This document shows positions 51,933-61,387 of a stretch of 64,000 nt of DNA, one piece after another. The stretch is from UBA4951 sp963616935 (GTDB lineage Bacteria > Bacillota_I > Bacilli_A > RFN20 > CAG-826). Under the pieces are notes generated by a model that worked only from the letters and a program-made list of their open reading frames with translations, was not told the DNA's origin and did no database searches. The DNA lies in the NCBI GenBank assembly GCA_963616935.1, contig CAVEMS010000006.1:1-64000 (forward strand), read 5' to 3'. A program made the position numbers and the translations under genes. Numbering within the stretch: the stretch's first letter is position 1; each line of letters opens with the position of its first letter.

Positions 51933-53279
51933 TTACTTGCGATTGCTCTTCGCAAGTTCGCGCCGTATGGCTTTCTTTATCGCTTTCTTGCGATACTTCT
52001 TTTTGACTTTCTCAATGGCGAATTGCTGTTTTTTCTTATACATCGGCTCAATATGCTTAGGACGGGTGAGGGCTTTGGCGATTTTTATCTCCTTTATCTC
52101 CTCCTCAGGAAGTTCCTTCTTCTTCTTTAACTTCGTCTTCGGGAGGAGGCCGACCGGATCCGTCTTCAATCCGTCTTTGCTTAATGTCAGGAATTCGAAA
52201 ACGACGCCATCGTCGATTAACTTCTGCGGCGAAGATGCCGTGTCGTTATTGTAGAAAACCCAGGAATCACCGCTTTTTCCGAAACGCCCGGTTCTGCCAG
52301 CCCTATGGTGATAGAACTCCAAATCGCTTGGCAAGTCGACGGATATGACATCGGTAACGTCTGGTATGTCGATGCCTCGCGAAAGCAAATCGCTTGCGAC
52401 GATTATCGAATGTTTGTTCGCTTTTATCTCCCTGAGGGCCTTTTTTCTGCTTCTATCATCGAGGGAACCGCTGTAATAGACAGCCTCGATTCCGTTTTCT
52501 TTTAGCGTTTTGTGTATCTCCCCGACTTTTTCGACGGTCGAAGCGAAGACGATGGCGAGATATGGCCGTCTTATTTCCAAGAATTTTACCAACGCCGATC
52601 CAATCCCTATGTGTTTTATGTCGATTAAGTGATGCTTCACGGTGCTCGACGTTTCGGTTTTGTCGCTTTCGAACTCGAAGTCGGTACCGACGAACTTCAG
52701 TAATTCATCCTTCAAATTTTGCTTCAAAGTCGCGCTGAAGACCATCGTCTGCGGCTCGTTTAAGGCGCTTGCGATTGATTCGATATCTTCGAAGAACCCT
52801 AAATCCAATAGCATATCAGCCTCATCGAGGATGAAATGCTTGACGTTTCGAACGCTATAAAGCTGGCGCGTTATTATCACGTCTTTTAGACGCCCTGGCG
52901 TGCCGATTATGATCTGCGGAGGCTTTTTGCTCCCCTCGGCGTTGTCGCTCACGTCGCTTTCGCTTGTGAATAGGCGCACTCTTAGCGTGGGATAGAAACG
53001 CTCGAATTGGCGGGCGAATTCGTATATTTGTCTGGCTAGTTCCCTGGTTGGCGCGATTATAAGTGCTTGAGGGCGTGGCAGATTCTTGTCGATTTTTTCG
53101 ATCGTCGGTATCAAAAAAGCGTGCGTTTTGCCGCTTCCCGTCTCGCTTTGGGCAAGCAAAGACTTCCCTCTTAGGGCTTTCGGTATGACTGCGCTCTGAA
53201 CGGGAGAAGGATTGACGTAGCCCATCTTCTTAAGGGCATTCACCATATCCTCTGATAAATTGAATTCCTTGAAACTCAT
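51933..53279 (-). CDS. cshB: DEAD-box RNA helicase (CshB-like)
   Basis: 448-residue ATP-dependent RNA helicase. Q motif 'NPSPVQSAVIP', Walker A 'SETGSGKTH', 'PTRELARQI', DEAD as 'FILDEADMLL', 'VFSATL', 'RGIDIPDVT' and 'HRAGRTGRFGKSG'. A Lys-rich C-terminal tail follows. Its place by ispH and the dnaG-rpoD cluster matches cshB (yqfR) of Bacillus. The ATG has AGGAGGGG six bases upstream and is divergent from ispH. Confidence 0.9.
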   Translation of the reverse strand: MSFKEFNLSEDMVNALKKMGYVNPSPVQSAVIPKALRGKSLLAQSETGSGKTHAFLIPTIEKIDKNLPRPQALIIAPTRELARQIYEFARQFERFYPTLRVRLFTSESDVSDNAEGSKKPPQIIIGTPGRLKDVIITRQLYSVRNVKHFILDEADMLLDLGFFEDIESIASALNEPQTMVFSATLKQNLKDELLKFVGTDFEFESDKTETSSTVKHHLIDIKHIGIGSALVKFLEIRRPYLAIVFASTVEKVGEIHKTLKENGIEAVYYSGSLDDRSRKKALREIKANKHSIIVASDLLSRGIDIPDVTDVISVDLPSDLEFYHHRAGRTGRFGKSGDSWVFYNNDTASSPQKLIDDGVVFEFLTLSKDGLKTDPVGLLPKTKLKKKKELPEEEIKEIKIAKALTRPKHIEPMYKKKQQFAIEKVKKKYRKKAIKKAIRRELAKSNRK

Positions 53280-53322
53280 GCTTCCCCTCCTATTTTCGCT
53301 CTACTTTTCTTTGGATGCGGTT

Positions 53323-53328
53323 CATAAT
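53323..53328 (+). promoter_or_regulatory. -10 element of ispH (leaderless)
   Basis: CATAAT six bases before the ATG at 53335; no ribosome binding site; -35 not clear. Divergent from the cshB start 56 bases away. Confidence 0.45.
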
Positions 53329-53334
53329 CTAATC

Positions 53335-54213
53335 ATGGATGTAACGCTTATTGAACCGTATGGATTCTGCGGCGGCGTCAGAAACGCCATTGAGATAGCT
53401 CATCGCGCTAGAAATGAGCACCCCACCGCAACAATATATCTTATCGGAGCCCTCGTTCATAACGAAAACGTTATTTCTTGGCTCAAAAATGATGGTTTTC
53501 GCTTTATAGTCGGAAACGATATGGAAATTATGACGCAATTAAAAGAGCTTGAAGAAGGCAGCGTAATCTGTTTCTCGGCCCATGGACACCCAAGGAAATA
53601 TGACGACATAGCGAAGGAAAGGCGAATGACGATTTACGACGCCACATGCCCTTTCGTCAAAAGAAACGAGGTCGGCATCGCCAAAGCGCTCGATGGCGCA
53701 AAAAAGGTTTTTTACATCGGGAAACGAAATCATGCGGAAGCCGTTTCGGCGCTCTCGATAGACGAAAAGAACGTGATTTTAGTCGATGACAATACGGATT
53801 TGTCGGAATATCGAGATGATGACGTCATAGTCTTCTCTCAAACTACGATGTCCGACGGAGAAATCGATAGAATCTCCGAGAGGATCGATGAGAACGTCAA
53901 AAAAGTACGTTATGAAGCCAAGAGATGTTTCGATGCGTCGGAGAGGCAAAATGCGATGAGGTCTTTTGTTGGTAACGACATCGATTTGGTCGTCGTATTG
54001 GGAAGCGAAAGCAGCAATAACAGCAAAGAGCTCTACGCTTTAGCGAAAAGGACGTATCCGTCCGCAAAGGCGTATCTACGCTTATCGGTCCACGAATTGC
54101 CGATTGACGAATTAAAAGGCTGCAAACACGCTTTGCTAGGAAGCGGAGCATCGACTCAAAGTGAGTCCATCGAGGAAGCGAAAAGCTATTTGGAATCCCT
54201 CAATACTATTTGA
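53335..54213 (+). CDS. ispH: 4-hydroxy-3-methylbut-2-enyl diphosphate reductase
   Basis: 292-residue Fe-S reductase, last step of the MEP pathway, giving IPP and DMAPP. Cluster cysteines: 'GFCGGVRNAI' near residue 12, 'DATCPFVKRN' near 104 and 'KRCFDASERQ' near 196; 'GSESSNNSKEL' near 224 binds the substrate. Start at 53335 gives the family N-terminus; the in-frame codon at 53260 lies in the divergent cshB gene. Its last 28 bases overlap nif3 on the opposite strand. Confidence 0.95.
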   Translation: MDVTLIEPYGFCGGVRNAIEIAHRARNEHPTATIYLIGALVHNENVISWLKNDGFRFIVGNDMEIMTQLKELEEGSVICFSAHGHPRKYDDIAKERRMTIYDATCPFVKRNEVGIAKALDGAKKVFYIGKRNHAEAVSALSIDEKNVILVDDNTDLSEYRDDDVIVFSQTTMSDGEIDRISERIDENVKKVRYEAKRCFDASERQNAMRSFVGNDIDLVVVLGSESSNNSKELYALAKRTYPSAKAYLRLSVHELPIDELKGCKHALLGSGASTQSESIEEAKSYLESLNTI

Positions 54214-54965
54214 GGTACGATTTCGTGCTTATAACCGCCGACAACTAATGATTGGTCAATTTTTAGTAGTATATTAGTCATTTGTTTTATGAAAATACCT
54301 TCCACTTCATGCGGTATATCAAGATAATTGTAATTAGATAAGATTATTTCTCGTCTTGCATGATGTGGGCAATCGCCGGAAATGAAGATGTCATAGCCTT
54401 CCGTTTGGGCAATGGCATAGCTTCGCCATCCACCTCCGCCTATTATCGCCGCCGTCTTTATGGTCTTATTGCCTTTGTCTATAAGAAGGCCATGCGGCAC
54501 GTCCAGTTTGTCGAGGACGTATTTCGCAAATTCTTTTGTGCTCATCGGCGATGGGAGTTTTCCTCCCCTGGCCATATTGTCACCTTCAAGCCTTTTGATT
54601 TCGCTTAAGCCAAGTTCCCTCGCCAAGGCGTCGTTCATCCCTTCTTCCCCTCGATCGAAATTCGTATGGTAGCTTGCTAAAGGGATATTGTTTTTGAGTA
54701 GAAAATCATAACATTCTCGCCTTTCTTCGCTTCTTTCCATGATTTCCTTTGGCTTTCCGAAAAAGAACGGATGATGCGTTATGATGAGGTCTGGCTTGAA
54801 CGCTAGCACGTCTTCAAAGAGCGTTTTGTCGAAATCCAATGCGAGGTATATCCTATTCGTCTCTTCTTTGTAGCGTCCGGCCATAAGTCCGCCATAATCG
54901 TATGAATCTCTGATTTTTTGCGGATAGAATTTGGCCAATTTTCGTAACAATGAAGCCGTTTTCAT
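54186..54965 (-). CDS. Nif3-like dinuclear metal centre hexameric protein (YqfO family, DUF34)
   Basis: 259-residue DUF34/NIF3 protein. Metal-site motifs: 'LIITHHPFFF' near residue 60, 'YHTNFDRGEEGMNDALARELGL' near 98, 'GDCPHHA' near 212. Lacks the middle insertion of Bacillus YqfO (about 370 residues), like the short bacterial form. Function unsettled; GTP cyclohydrolase-like activities have been proposed for relatives. Overlaps trmK by 4 bases (ATGA). Confidence 0.9.
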   Translation of the reverse strand: MKTASLLRKLAKFYPQKIRDSYDYGGLMAGRYKEETNRIYLALDFDKTLFEDVLAFKPDLIITHHPFFFGKPKEIMERSEERRECYDFLLKNNIPLASYHTNFDRGEEGMNDALARELGLSEIKRLEGDNMARGGKLPSPMSTKEFAKYVLDKLDVPHGLLIDKGNKTIKTAAIIGGGGWRSYAIAQTEGYDIFISGDCPHHARREIILSNYNYLDIPHEVEGIFIKQMTNILLKIDQSLVVGGYKHEIVPQIVLRDSK

Positions 54966-55627
54966 TTTAGTAATTCCTCCATTTCTCGTCTTTCGCGTTC
55001 TAATTCTTTTCGTCGCTCATTCTTTTCGTCGATGTTTTCTATCGAAACGGATATGGCGTTTATTTGCTTTCTTAGATATTTTTTCCACTCTTCCGGTTTT
55101 CTTTTTATGCTTAGCGGACCGTATTTGATCTCCAATTCGTCATAAGATGAGTTAACATCGCTTCTTTCCCACTTCATGACGTCATAATATTTCTCGTCGT
55201 CTGAGATGAATTCGCTCGCCGTCAATGAAAAGCCGTTTTCGCTTAGGTATTTAGTCAATTTCGGGCGGTCGTTATGGGCATCGACTATTATCGTCTCAAC
55301 GTTTTGGATTTTGTTTTTCCCTTTTTCCAAAATGTCGATTATCAGATTTCCGCCCATTCCAGCCAATATTATCGTGTCGACGTTCGGCGGAAGCTCATCC
55401 AAGCCGTTTGACAAAGAGGCCACGATAGGGAAACTCGAATCATCGATCGCCTTTTTCATTCGGTTGTACGGCCCTTTTTTGTTTTCGACCGCAAAAGCGT
55501 ACCCGATTCTCTTCGTTTTGAATAGATGAATCGGCAAAGAGCAATGATCGCTTCCTATATCGGCTATATCGGCGCCGTCGTCCACCATATTGGCGATGGT
55601 TAGGAGCCTTTTCGACAGTTTTTTCAT
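54962..55627 (-). CDS. trmK: tRNA (adenine22-N1)-methyltransferase TrmK
   Basis: 221-residue class I SAM methyltransferase. Motif I 'ADIGSDHCSLPI' near residue 22, then 'AVENKKGPYNRMKKAI', 'IILAGMGGNLIIDILE' near 85 and 'IVDAHNDRPKL'. This is the YqfN/TrmK family that methylates A22 of tRNA. A C-terminal coiled coil rich in Glu/Arg is typical. Overlaps the upstream sigma-factor gene by 4 bases. Confidence 0.92.
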   Translation of the reverse strand: MKKLSKRLLTIANMVDDGADIADIGSDHCSLPIHLFKTKRIGYAFAVENKKGPYNRMKKAIDDSSFPIVASLSNGLDELPPNVDTIILAGMGGNLIIDILEKGKNKIQNVETIIVDAHNDRPKLTKYLSENGFSLTASEFISDDEKYYDVMKWERSDVNSSYDELEIKYGPLSIKRKPEEWKKYLRKQINAISVSIENIDEKNERRKELERERREMEELLK

Positions 55628-56724
55628 CCTTCGATCCTTTTTCGCATTTTAATGAGTGCCCTTTCGCGAATTTGCCGCACCCTTTCTCTGGTTATCCCAA
55701 AAGAATCGCCTATTTCTTGGAGACTTTCCGGTTCGCGCCCGTTCAATCCGTAATTTCTCGATATTATCTCTTTTTCCTTCGGTGTCAGTATGCTCATGGC
55801 GCTCAAGGCGATTTGCTCATCTTCTTCTTTGGAGATGTTCTTCTTTTCGCTTTCCGTATCGGGATCGGCGATGATTGAGGAGAAGGCGTCTCCGTCTTCC
55901 CCAATCGGGGCATCCATCGAGACGGCGCCTAGCGGCAAGGAAAGACATTCGTCGACTTGCTCGACGGTAAGGCCCGCTTTTTCGGCTATTTCATTTAATT
56001 TTGGTTCCTTACCCGTAGTTTGCCTTAGTTCGTCTCTTGCGTCTCGCGCTTTTTTGCTATTGAGAAGAAGTTTCGACGGAATCTTGATTATTCTCGAATC
56101 ACCGTTCAAAAATTGCAATATCGCTTGCCGAATCCACCAATAGGCGTATGTCGAGAAACGATAGCCTTTGTCCGGATCGAATCTTTCCACCGCTTTTTCT
56201 AAACCGAGGTTTCCTTCTTGTATCAAGTCGATCAAAGGAATCGAACTCGAATAGTTCCAGTAATGTTTAGCGACGGCGACGACCAAACGGAGATTGGCTA
56301 GAATCATGTCGTTTTTGGCGTTTATCGCTTCTTCGAGTTCCTTTTGAATCGAATCTGCCTTTTGGGTGTCTCTCTTGCTTTTTGCCTCTTCTAATGCATT
56401 TTGTAGTTCTTTTATCTTTTTGACTTTTTTCGCCAGCGCGAATGTCTCGTCGTCGCTAAGCCGTCTGTATTGGCCCATTTGACTATAGTAAAATCTCAAT
56501 CCGTCATTCGATGGAATGGCGGAATTTGGAACTGTTTCGGACGAATCGTTCGCTTCTAAGCCATTTTTCGCTAGCGCAGAAAAGACCTTTTCCGTCTCCT
56601 CTTCGCTTAAATCGTATTTTCCGAGAATCTCCAAAACGTCTTCCTCGGACAAAGAGCCGTTCTCTTTCTTGAGAGCGGCCATTTGCTCGATTATCGTCGA
56701 CGTTTCTTCTTTCGGAGAGTTCAT
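55624..56724 (-). CDS. Second RpoD-like sigma-70 factor (group 2)
   Basis: 366-residue primary-type sigma factor encoded directly after rpoD (TAA-ATG junction, no gap). It keeps a region 1.1-like N-terminus (about 5-50), region 1.2 'LRFYYSQMGQYRRLSDDE', region 2 'DMILANLRLVVAVAKHYW' and 'LIDLIQEGNLGLEKAVERFDPDKGYRFSTYAYWWIRQAI', region 3, and region 4.2 'LQEIGDSFGITRERVRQI'. Region 2.4 differs from RpoD: after WWIRQAI it reads L-Q-F-L rather than T-R-A-I, so the Thr that contacts the -10 element is lost. The tail ends without the RpoD H-P-T-R-A-K stretch. Probably an alternative housekeeping-type sigma; its regulon is unknown. AAGGACA lies before the ATG. Confidence 0.88.
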   Translation of the reverse strand: MNSPKEETSTIIEQMAALKKENGSLSEEDVLEILGKYDLSEEETEKVFSALAKNGLEANDSSETVPNSAIPSNDGLRFYYSQMGQYRRLSDDETFALAKKVKKIKELQNALEEAKSKRDTQKADSIQKELEEAINAKNDMILANLRLVVAVAKHYWNYSSSIPLIDLIQEGNLGLEKAVERFDPDKGYRFSTYAYWWIRQAILQFLNGDSRIIKIPSKLLLNSKKARDARDELRQTTGKEPKLNEIAEKAGLTVEQVDECLSLPLGAVSMDAPIGEDGDAFSSIIADPDTESEKKNISKEEDEQIALSAMSILTPKEKEIISRNYGLNGREPESLQEIGDSFGITRERVRQIRERALIKMRKRIEG

Positions 56725-58128
56725 TTATCTGTCCTTATTGTGTGTTTCGGGCCCATTAAAATAGATGTTGTCGCGATAATCGCCGAGTTTTTTAGCCCTC
56801 GTTGGATGGCGGAGTTTGCGGATTGCCTTGGCTTCGATTTGACGGATGCGCTCTCTGGTGACCCCGAATTCGCGTCCGACTTCTTCCAAGGTTCTTGGGC
56901 GGTTGTCATCTAAACCATATCTTAGACGCAATACCCTTTCTTCGCGGTCGGTAAGATCTCGCATGATGTCGTATAATTCGTCTTTCAACAACGATTTCGT
57001 CGTGAATTCCTCCGGCGATTGGGCGTCTTTGTCTTCGATGAAATCTCCAAGATGCGAATCGTCTTCTTCGCCGATTGGAGTTTCCAAAGATACAGGCTCA
57101 AGGGCGATTCTTTGGATTTCGCGGATTCTTTCCGGCGACAATGCGCCGTCCATTTCTTGACTGATTTCCTCAGCCGTCGGATCGCGTCCGAGTTTTTGGA
57201 CCAAGGAACGCTGGATTCTGGTCATTTTGTTTATCGTCTCGACCATATGAACTGGGATACGGATGGTTCTTGCTTGGTCAGCGATGGCCCTTGTTATGGC
57301 TTGGCGTATCCACCAAGTCGCATAAGTCGAGAATTTGAATCCTTTGGTGTAGTCGAATTTTTCGACCGCTTTGATGAGACCCATGTTCCCTTCTTGGATC
57401 AAATCGAGAAAATGCATGCCCCTTCCGACATAGTGCTTCGCTATGGCGATTACCAAACGGAGGTTGGCGGTGATCAATTTGTTTTTGGCGTCATCCCCAT
57501 CGGCGATCGTGTATTTTACATTTCTGATTTCCTGTTCGTCGCCTTTTTTTTCGATTTCCGGTAATTCTTGTCTCGCTTTTTCTCCGGCCGCGATGCGTTT
57601 GGCGAGCTCTGGTTCTTCGTTCGGTTTTAAGAGATTTACCTTTCCGATTTCCTTCAAATACATTTTGACGGAGTCGTTGACCTTTACTTCGCCGGATTGT
57701 ATTTTCGAGAATTCGTCGATCTCGTCTAGCTCTTCTTTCTCGCTATCGTCGATGTCGTCGTCTAAATCGTCGTCTTCTCCGCCTTTAAGCAAATCGGCTT
57801 CGGTCGGTCCATCGGCATCCATCGAGGCTTCTTCCTCATCGGATTCGATTTTGATGTTGTTTTCTTGGAAGAAAGCGATGACGCCATTTAGGTCGTCGTC
57901 GGATAGGTCGAGTTTTTGGACGGCGTCCATGATCTCTTCCTGGGACAATGAGTTTTCGTGGTCTTTGGCTTTCTTCAAAAGTTCCTTTTTGATTTTGTCT
58001 AAGCTTTTGAAGAGGCCGATTTCCTCCTCTTCTTCCTCTACCTCATCGACTATGGCTTCTTCTTCCACTTCGATGACTTCGATTTTCTCTTCGGCTTTTT
58101 TCGGACTTGTTTTTTTCTTCGTTGGCAT
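56725..58128 (-). CDS. rpoD: RNA polymerase primary sigma factor
   Basis: 467-residue SigA/RpoD. A Lys/Glu/Val-rich leader (1-40) precedes region 1.1 (about 45-85). A long acidic linker follows, then regions 1.2 ('DSVKMYLKEIGKVNLL'), 2 ('LITANLRLVIAIAKHYVGRGMHFLDLIQEGNMGLIKAVEKFDY', 'FSTYATWWIRQAITRAIADQARTIRIPVH'), 3 and 4.2 ('LEEVGREFGVTRERIRQIEAKAIRKLRHP'). It should read the TTGACA/TATAAT promoters found across the window. It follows dnaG by 18 bases, the classic macromolecular-synthesis operon. Confidence 0.96.
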   Translation of the reverse strand: MPTKKKTSPKKAEEKIEVIEVEEEAIVDEVEEEEEEIGLFKSLDKIKKELLKKAKDHENSLSQEEIMDAVQKLDLSDDDLNGVIAFFQENNIKIESDEEEASMDADGPTEADLLKGGEDDDLDDDIDDSEKEELDEIDEFSKIQSGEVKVNDSVKMYLKEIGKVNLLKPNEEPELAKRIAAGEKARQELPEIEKKGDEQEIRNVKYTIADGDDAKNKLITANLRLVIAIAKHYVGRGMHFLDLIQEGNMGLIKAVEKFDYTKGFKFSTYATWWIRQAITRAIADQARTIRIPVHMVETINKMTRIQRSLVQKLGRDPTAEEISQEMDGALSPERIREIQRIALEPVSLETPIGEEDDSHLGDFIEDKDAQSPEEFTTKSLLKDELYDIMRDLTDREERVLRLRYGLDDNRPRTLEEVGREFGVTRERIRQIEAKAIRKLRHPTRAKKLGDYRDNIYFNGPETHNKDR

Positions 58129-58146
58129 GGGGCTATTTCCTTTCTT

Positions 58147-59970
58147 TTATTTCTTTTTCGACTGGCGGAGCCGCGATTTATGGCGTTTCGCGTATTCGGT
58201 GAGGGCCATGGCTTGGGCCGACACGTCTTTCCCCGTCAGATTCTTCTTTAGTTGGGCTTCGTCGGATATCTTGGCTTTTTCCTCGCTTATCGCCAAAGCG
58301 CACGCTTTAAGCTGATCGAGGCTGAAATCCGGGTGGTAATTGTCGTTTGACACTTCGTTTATGGTCGATATAAGCGAATCGCGATCTTCCTCTTCATCGT
58401 TGCTTTCTATATCGCCCATTAGGAGCGGCAGCGATATTTCGTTGTCGCCTCTGTTTTTGATGTAATCGACGATGTAATTGGCTATTTCGTTATAGCTGTC
58501 GGTCGAGAAGTTATCGATGTTCTCTAAGAAGAAACGCACCGCCTCGGGATGGGAGAGCATGTAATATAGCGTTTCCCTTTCCGCTTTGAAGAGCCTTTTG
58601 CGGAAGACGTCTTTGGGACGCCACGAATCGGTTTCCACTTCTTGCGCGTAATCGATTTCCTCTTCCGTCTTCTCTCCCGGCGACGCTTTGTTTATCTCGG
58701 AGCGTATCGCCTCTTTTTCGTATCCGGTCGCTTTCGATAGCTTGACTATCGTGTTCTCCCGTTCTAATCCTGGAGGGATGTTGCGAAGCTGCGGTATGAA
58801 ATAGTGCATTACCTTGGCTTTTTCCTCTGGCGTCGAGAGGTGTTTAACGTTGGTGTAGTAATTGATTTGGAAGGTGAATGGGTCGACGAGGTTATTCATC
58901 ATGGAGACAAGCTTCGCCGCTCCCTCATCTCGATAGATATCGTCTGGATCTCGAAGGTCTTCTGGATTGCTCACCAATCGGAAGGACAATCCCGATTTGT
59001 TTAATTGTGAGATGATCTTCATCATTCCCTCTTGCCCTGGCGCATCGCCGTCTAGGGATACTCGAACTTCGGCGTTTAATTGCCTTAGCAAGGCTATCTG
59101 ATCGGCCGTTAGGCTCGTTCCCATCAAGGCGATCGCGCTTTCGAGGCCGGCACGGCCTAAGGCCATGACATCCATGAATCCTTCTAAGAGATAGACGTAC
59201 CCTTCGTGTCTGGCGATTTGCTTGACATTATGGTAGTTATAGAGCAATCGGCCTTTTTTGAAGATTGGCGTTTCAGGTGAATTGATGTATTTCGGAGTGT
59301 CGCCATCGCCTAGCCTTCTGGCACTATAACCGACGATTTGACCATAATGGTTCTTTAATGGGAACATCAATCGGCCGGCGTTGTTATCGGACATCCCCTC
59401 GTTTCTGGCGATGCATATCCCGATATCCTCTATCGTTTTGACCGAATGACGCTTGGCTTTGAGGTATTCGATCGTTTTAGCACCGTCTTCGGGGCTATAT
59501 CCGATCCCATATTTTTCGATGTCTTTTTGGGTTATCCCTCTTTCTTTGAGATAGTTTCTGGCTTTTTCGCCTTCGTTTGTCGTAAGGCCGTATTCGTAGA
59601 TTTTCTGCAAGTCGTTTATGCAAGCGTAGCAAGCCGATGTTCTGGCGTCGATTTTCGGGGTGAAGGAATTCTCCTTTAACCTCGCATCGTTTATTCCCAT
59701 GATGTCGGCCACTTTTTTCAAGGCTTGCAAAAACGATATGTGTTCATACTTTTCGACGAATGATATGGCGTTTCCGCTTGCTCCGCAGGAAAAGCATTTG
59801 AAAACCTGCTTCTCTTGCGAAATGCTCATCGATGGATGGTGGTCATCGTGAAAAGGGCAGACCGACACGTAATTGCGCCCTTTCTTGATTACTGGAATGT
59901 AAGAAGAAATGACGTGAACGATATCGGTTTGCGACAATATGGAATCGACTAATGAGCGTAGATCCTGCAC
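58147..59970 (-). CDS. dnaG: DNA primase
   Basis: 607-residue primase. N-terminal CHC2 zinc finger ('CPFHDDHHPS', 'KCFSCGASGN'), RNA-polymerase core, TOPRIM domain with 'LLEGFMDVMALGRAG' near residue 260 and 'VRVSLDGDAPGQEGM' near 305, and a C-terminal helicase-binding domain. GTG start at 59970 with GAGGTAACAA before it, and the family's 'IVHVISSYIPVIKKGRNYVSV' near residue 17. The C-terminal tail is Lys/Ser rich. Follows glyS by 13 bases. Confidence 0.95.
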   Translation of the reverse strand: MQDLRSLVDSILSQTDIVHVISSYIPVIKKGRNYVSVCPFHDDHHPSMSISQEKQVFKCFSCGASGNAISFVEKYEHISFLQALKKVADIMGINDARLKENSFTPKIDARTSACYACINDLQKIYEYGLTTNEGEKARNYLKERGITQKDIEKYGIGYSPEDGAKTIEYLKAKRHSVKTIEDIGICIARNEGMSDNNAGRLMFPLKNHYGQIVGYSARRLGDGDTPKYINSPETPIFKKGRLLYNYHNVKQIARHEGYVYLLEGFMDVMALGRAGLESAIALMGTSLTADQIALLRQLNAEVRVSLDGDAPGQEGMMKIISQLNKSGLSFRLVSNPEDLRDPDDIYRDEGAAKLVSMMNNLVDPFTFQINYYTNVKHLSTPEEKAKVMHYFIPQLRNIPPGLERENTIVKLSKATGYEKEAIRSEINKASPGEKTEEEIDYAQEVETDSWRPKDVFRKRLFKAERETLYYMLSHPEAVRFFLENIDNFSTDSYNEIANYIVDYIKNRGDNEISLPLLMGDIESNDEEEDRDSLISTINEVSNDNYHPDFSLDQLKACALAISEEKAKISDEAQLKKNLTGKDVSAQAMALTEYAKRHKSRLRQSKKK

Positions 59971-59983
59971 TTGTTACCTCTTC

Positions 59984-61363
59984 TTAATAGAAACACTTGA
60001 CTCGAAAATATTCGACGAGATCGGCGATTGGCAAGCGAATTTGCTTCATGCTGTCGCGCTCTCTGATGGTGACGCTTTGGTCATTGAGGGTGTCGAAGTC
60101 GATGGTCACGCAATATGGCGTCCCGATTTCGTCTTGTCTGCGATACCTCTTTCCGATCGATCCGGTAACGTCATAGACGGTCATGAAGTGCGGATTCAAG
60201 GTTTTAAGCACTTCCATCGCTTTCTCTTCTAGCTTCTTGCTAAGTGGCAAGACGGCGACTTTATAAGGCGCCAAGGCGGGCAACAAATGCATCACAACGC
60301 GTGTGTCCCCGCCTTCTAACGTCTCTTCGTCATAGGCATCGACCATCGTCATTAGCATCAAGCGGTCAAGACCCATCGATGGCTCGATAACGTATGGAAG
60401 GTATTTTTCGTTCGTGTCTGGATCGAAATACGTCAGATCCTGCTTGCTATATTCTTGGTGACGCTTCAAATCGTAATCGGTGCGATCGGCGACGCCGAGT
60501 ATTTCGCCCCATCCGATCGAAGGGAAATCGTATTCGACATCAGTCGTAGCCTTTGAATAGAAGGCCAATTCCGCCTGCTCGTGGTCACGGAAACGGAGGT
60601 TTTCCGCCTTCGGTCCCAACGATTCGACGAATTTAAGGCATTGATCTTTCCAATAGGCGAACCAATCCAAATCGGTCCCCGGCTTGCAGAAGAATTCCAT
60701 TTCCATTTGTTCGAATTCCCTGGTTCGGAAAATGAAGTTCCCAGGAGTTATTTCATTGCGGAAGCTCTTGCCGGCGTTGCAGATGCCGAACGGAAGTTTC
60801 TTCCTTGAGCTTCTTTGGATGTTTTTGAAATTCGTGAAAACGCCTTGAGCGGTTTCCGGACGGAGATACACCAAGGAGCTTCCATCTTCTGTGACGCCGA
60901 TATGCGTCTTGAACATCATATTGAACTTTCTGATCGGCGTGAAATCGCTTTTCCCGCATTCTGGGCAAACCATTTTGTGTGACGCCATGAAAGAGTCCAT
61001 GTCTTCGAATGTCATGCCGTCGGTATCGACTTCTGGGTATTGCGATTTGATGAGTTCGTCTGCGCGATGCCTGGCTTTGCAGGCTTTGCAGTCGACCATC
61101 GGATCGTTGAAGGTGCTCACGTGCCCCGTCGCTTCCCAAACGTGCGGATTCATCAAGATCGCCGCATCCAAGCCGACGTTCATCGGTGATTCTTGCACGA
61201 ATCTCTTCCACCAGCAGTTCTTTATGTTCTTTTTTAGTTCGGCTCCGAGAGGACCGTAGTCCCAAGTATTCGAGAGACCGCCATAGATGGCCGATCCAGG
61301 GAACACGTAGCCGGTCGAAGTCAAATGAGTCGTGATTTTTTCGAAACTAAATTTTGATGCCAT
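59984..61363 (-). CDS. glyS: Glycyl-tRNA synthetase (one-chain type)
   Basis: 459-residue class II alpha2-type GlyRS, unlike the two-chain GlyQ/GlyS of Bacillus. 'SAIYGGLSNTWDYGPLGAELKKNIK' near residue 24, zinc-binding pairs 'CKACKARHR' near 93 and 'CPECGKSD' near 135, motif 2 'GKSFRNEITPGNFIFRTREFEQMEMEFF', motif 3 'VIEPSMGLDRLML', C-terminal anticodon-binding domain. GAGGTAATGT precedes the ATG. It has its own promoter and no T-box. Confidence 0.96.
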   Translation of the reverse strand: MASKFSFEKITTHLTSTGYVFPGSAIYGGLSNTWDYGPLGAELKKNIKNCWWKRFVQESPMNVGLDAAILMNPHVWEATGHVSTFNDPMVDCKACKARHRADELIKSQYPEVDTDGMTFEDMDSFMASHKMVCPECGKSDFTPIRKFNMMFKTHIGVTEDGSSLVYLRPETAQGVFTNFKNIQRSSRKKLPFGICNAGKSFRNEITPGNFIFRTREFEQMEMEFFCKPGTDLDWFAYWKDQCLKFVESLGPKAENLRFRDHEQAELAFYSKATTDVEYDFPSIGWGEILGVADRTDYDLKRHQEYSKQDLTYFDPDTNEKYLPYVIEPSMGLDRLMLMTMVDAYDEETLEGGDTRVVMHLLPALAPYKVAVLPLSKKLEEKAMEVLKTLNPHFMTVYDVTGSIGKRYRRQDEIGTPYCVTIDFDTLNDQSVTIRERDSMKQIRLPIADLVEYFRVKCFY

Positions 61364-61387
61364 ACATTACCTCGCGCAAACGAAAAC

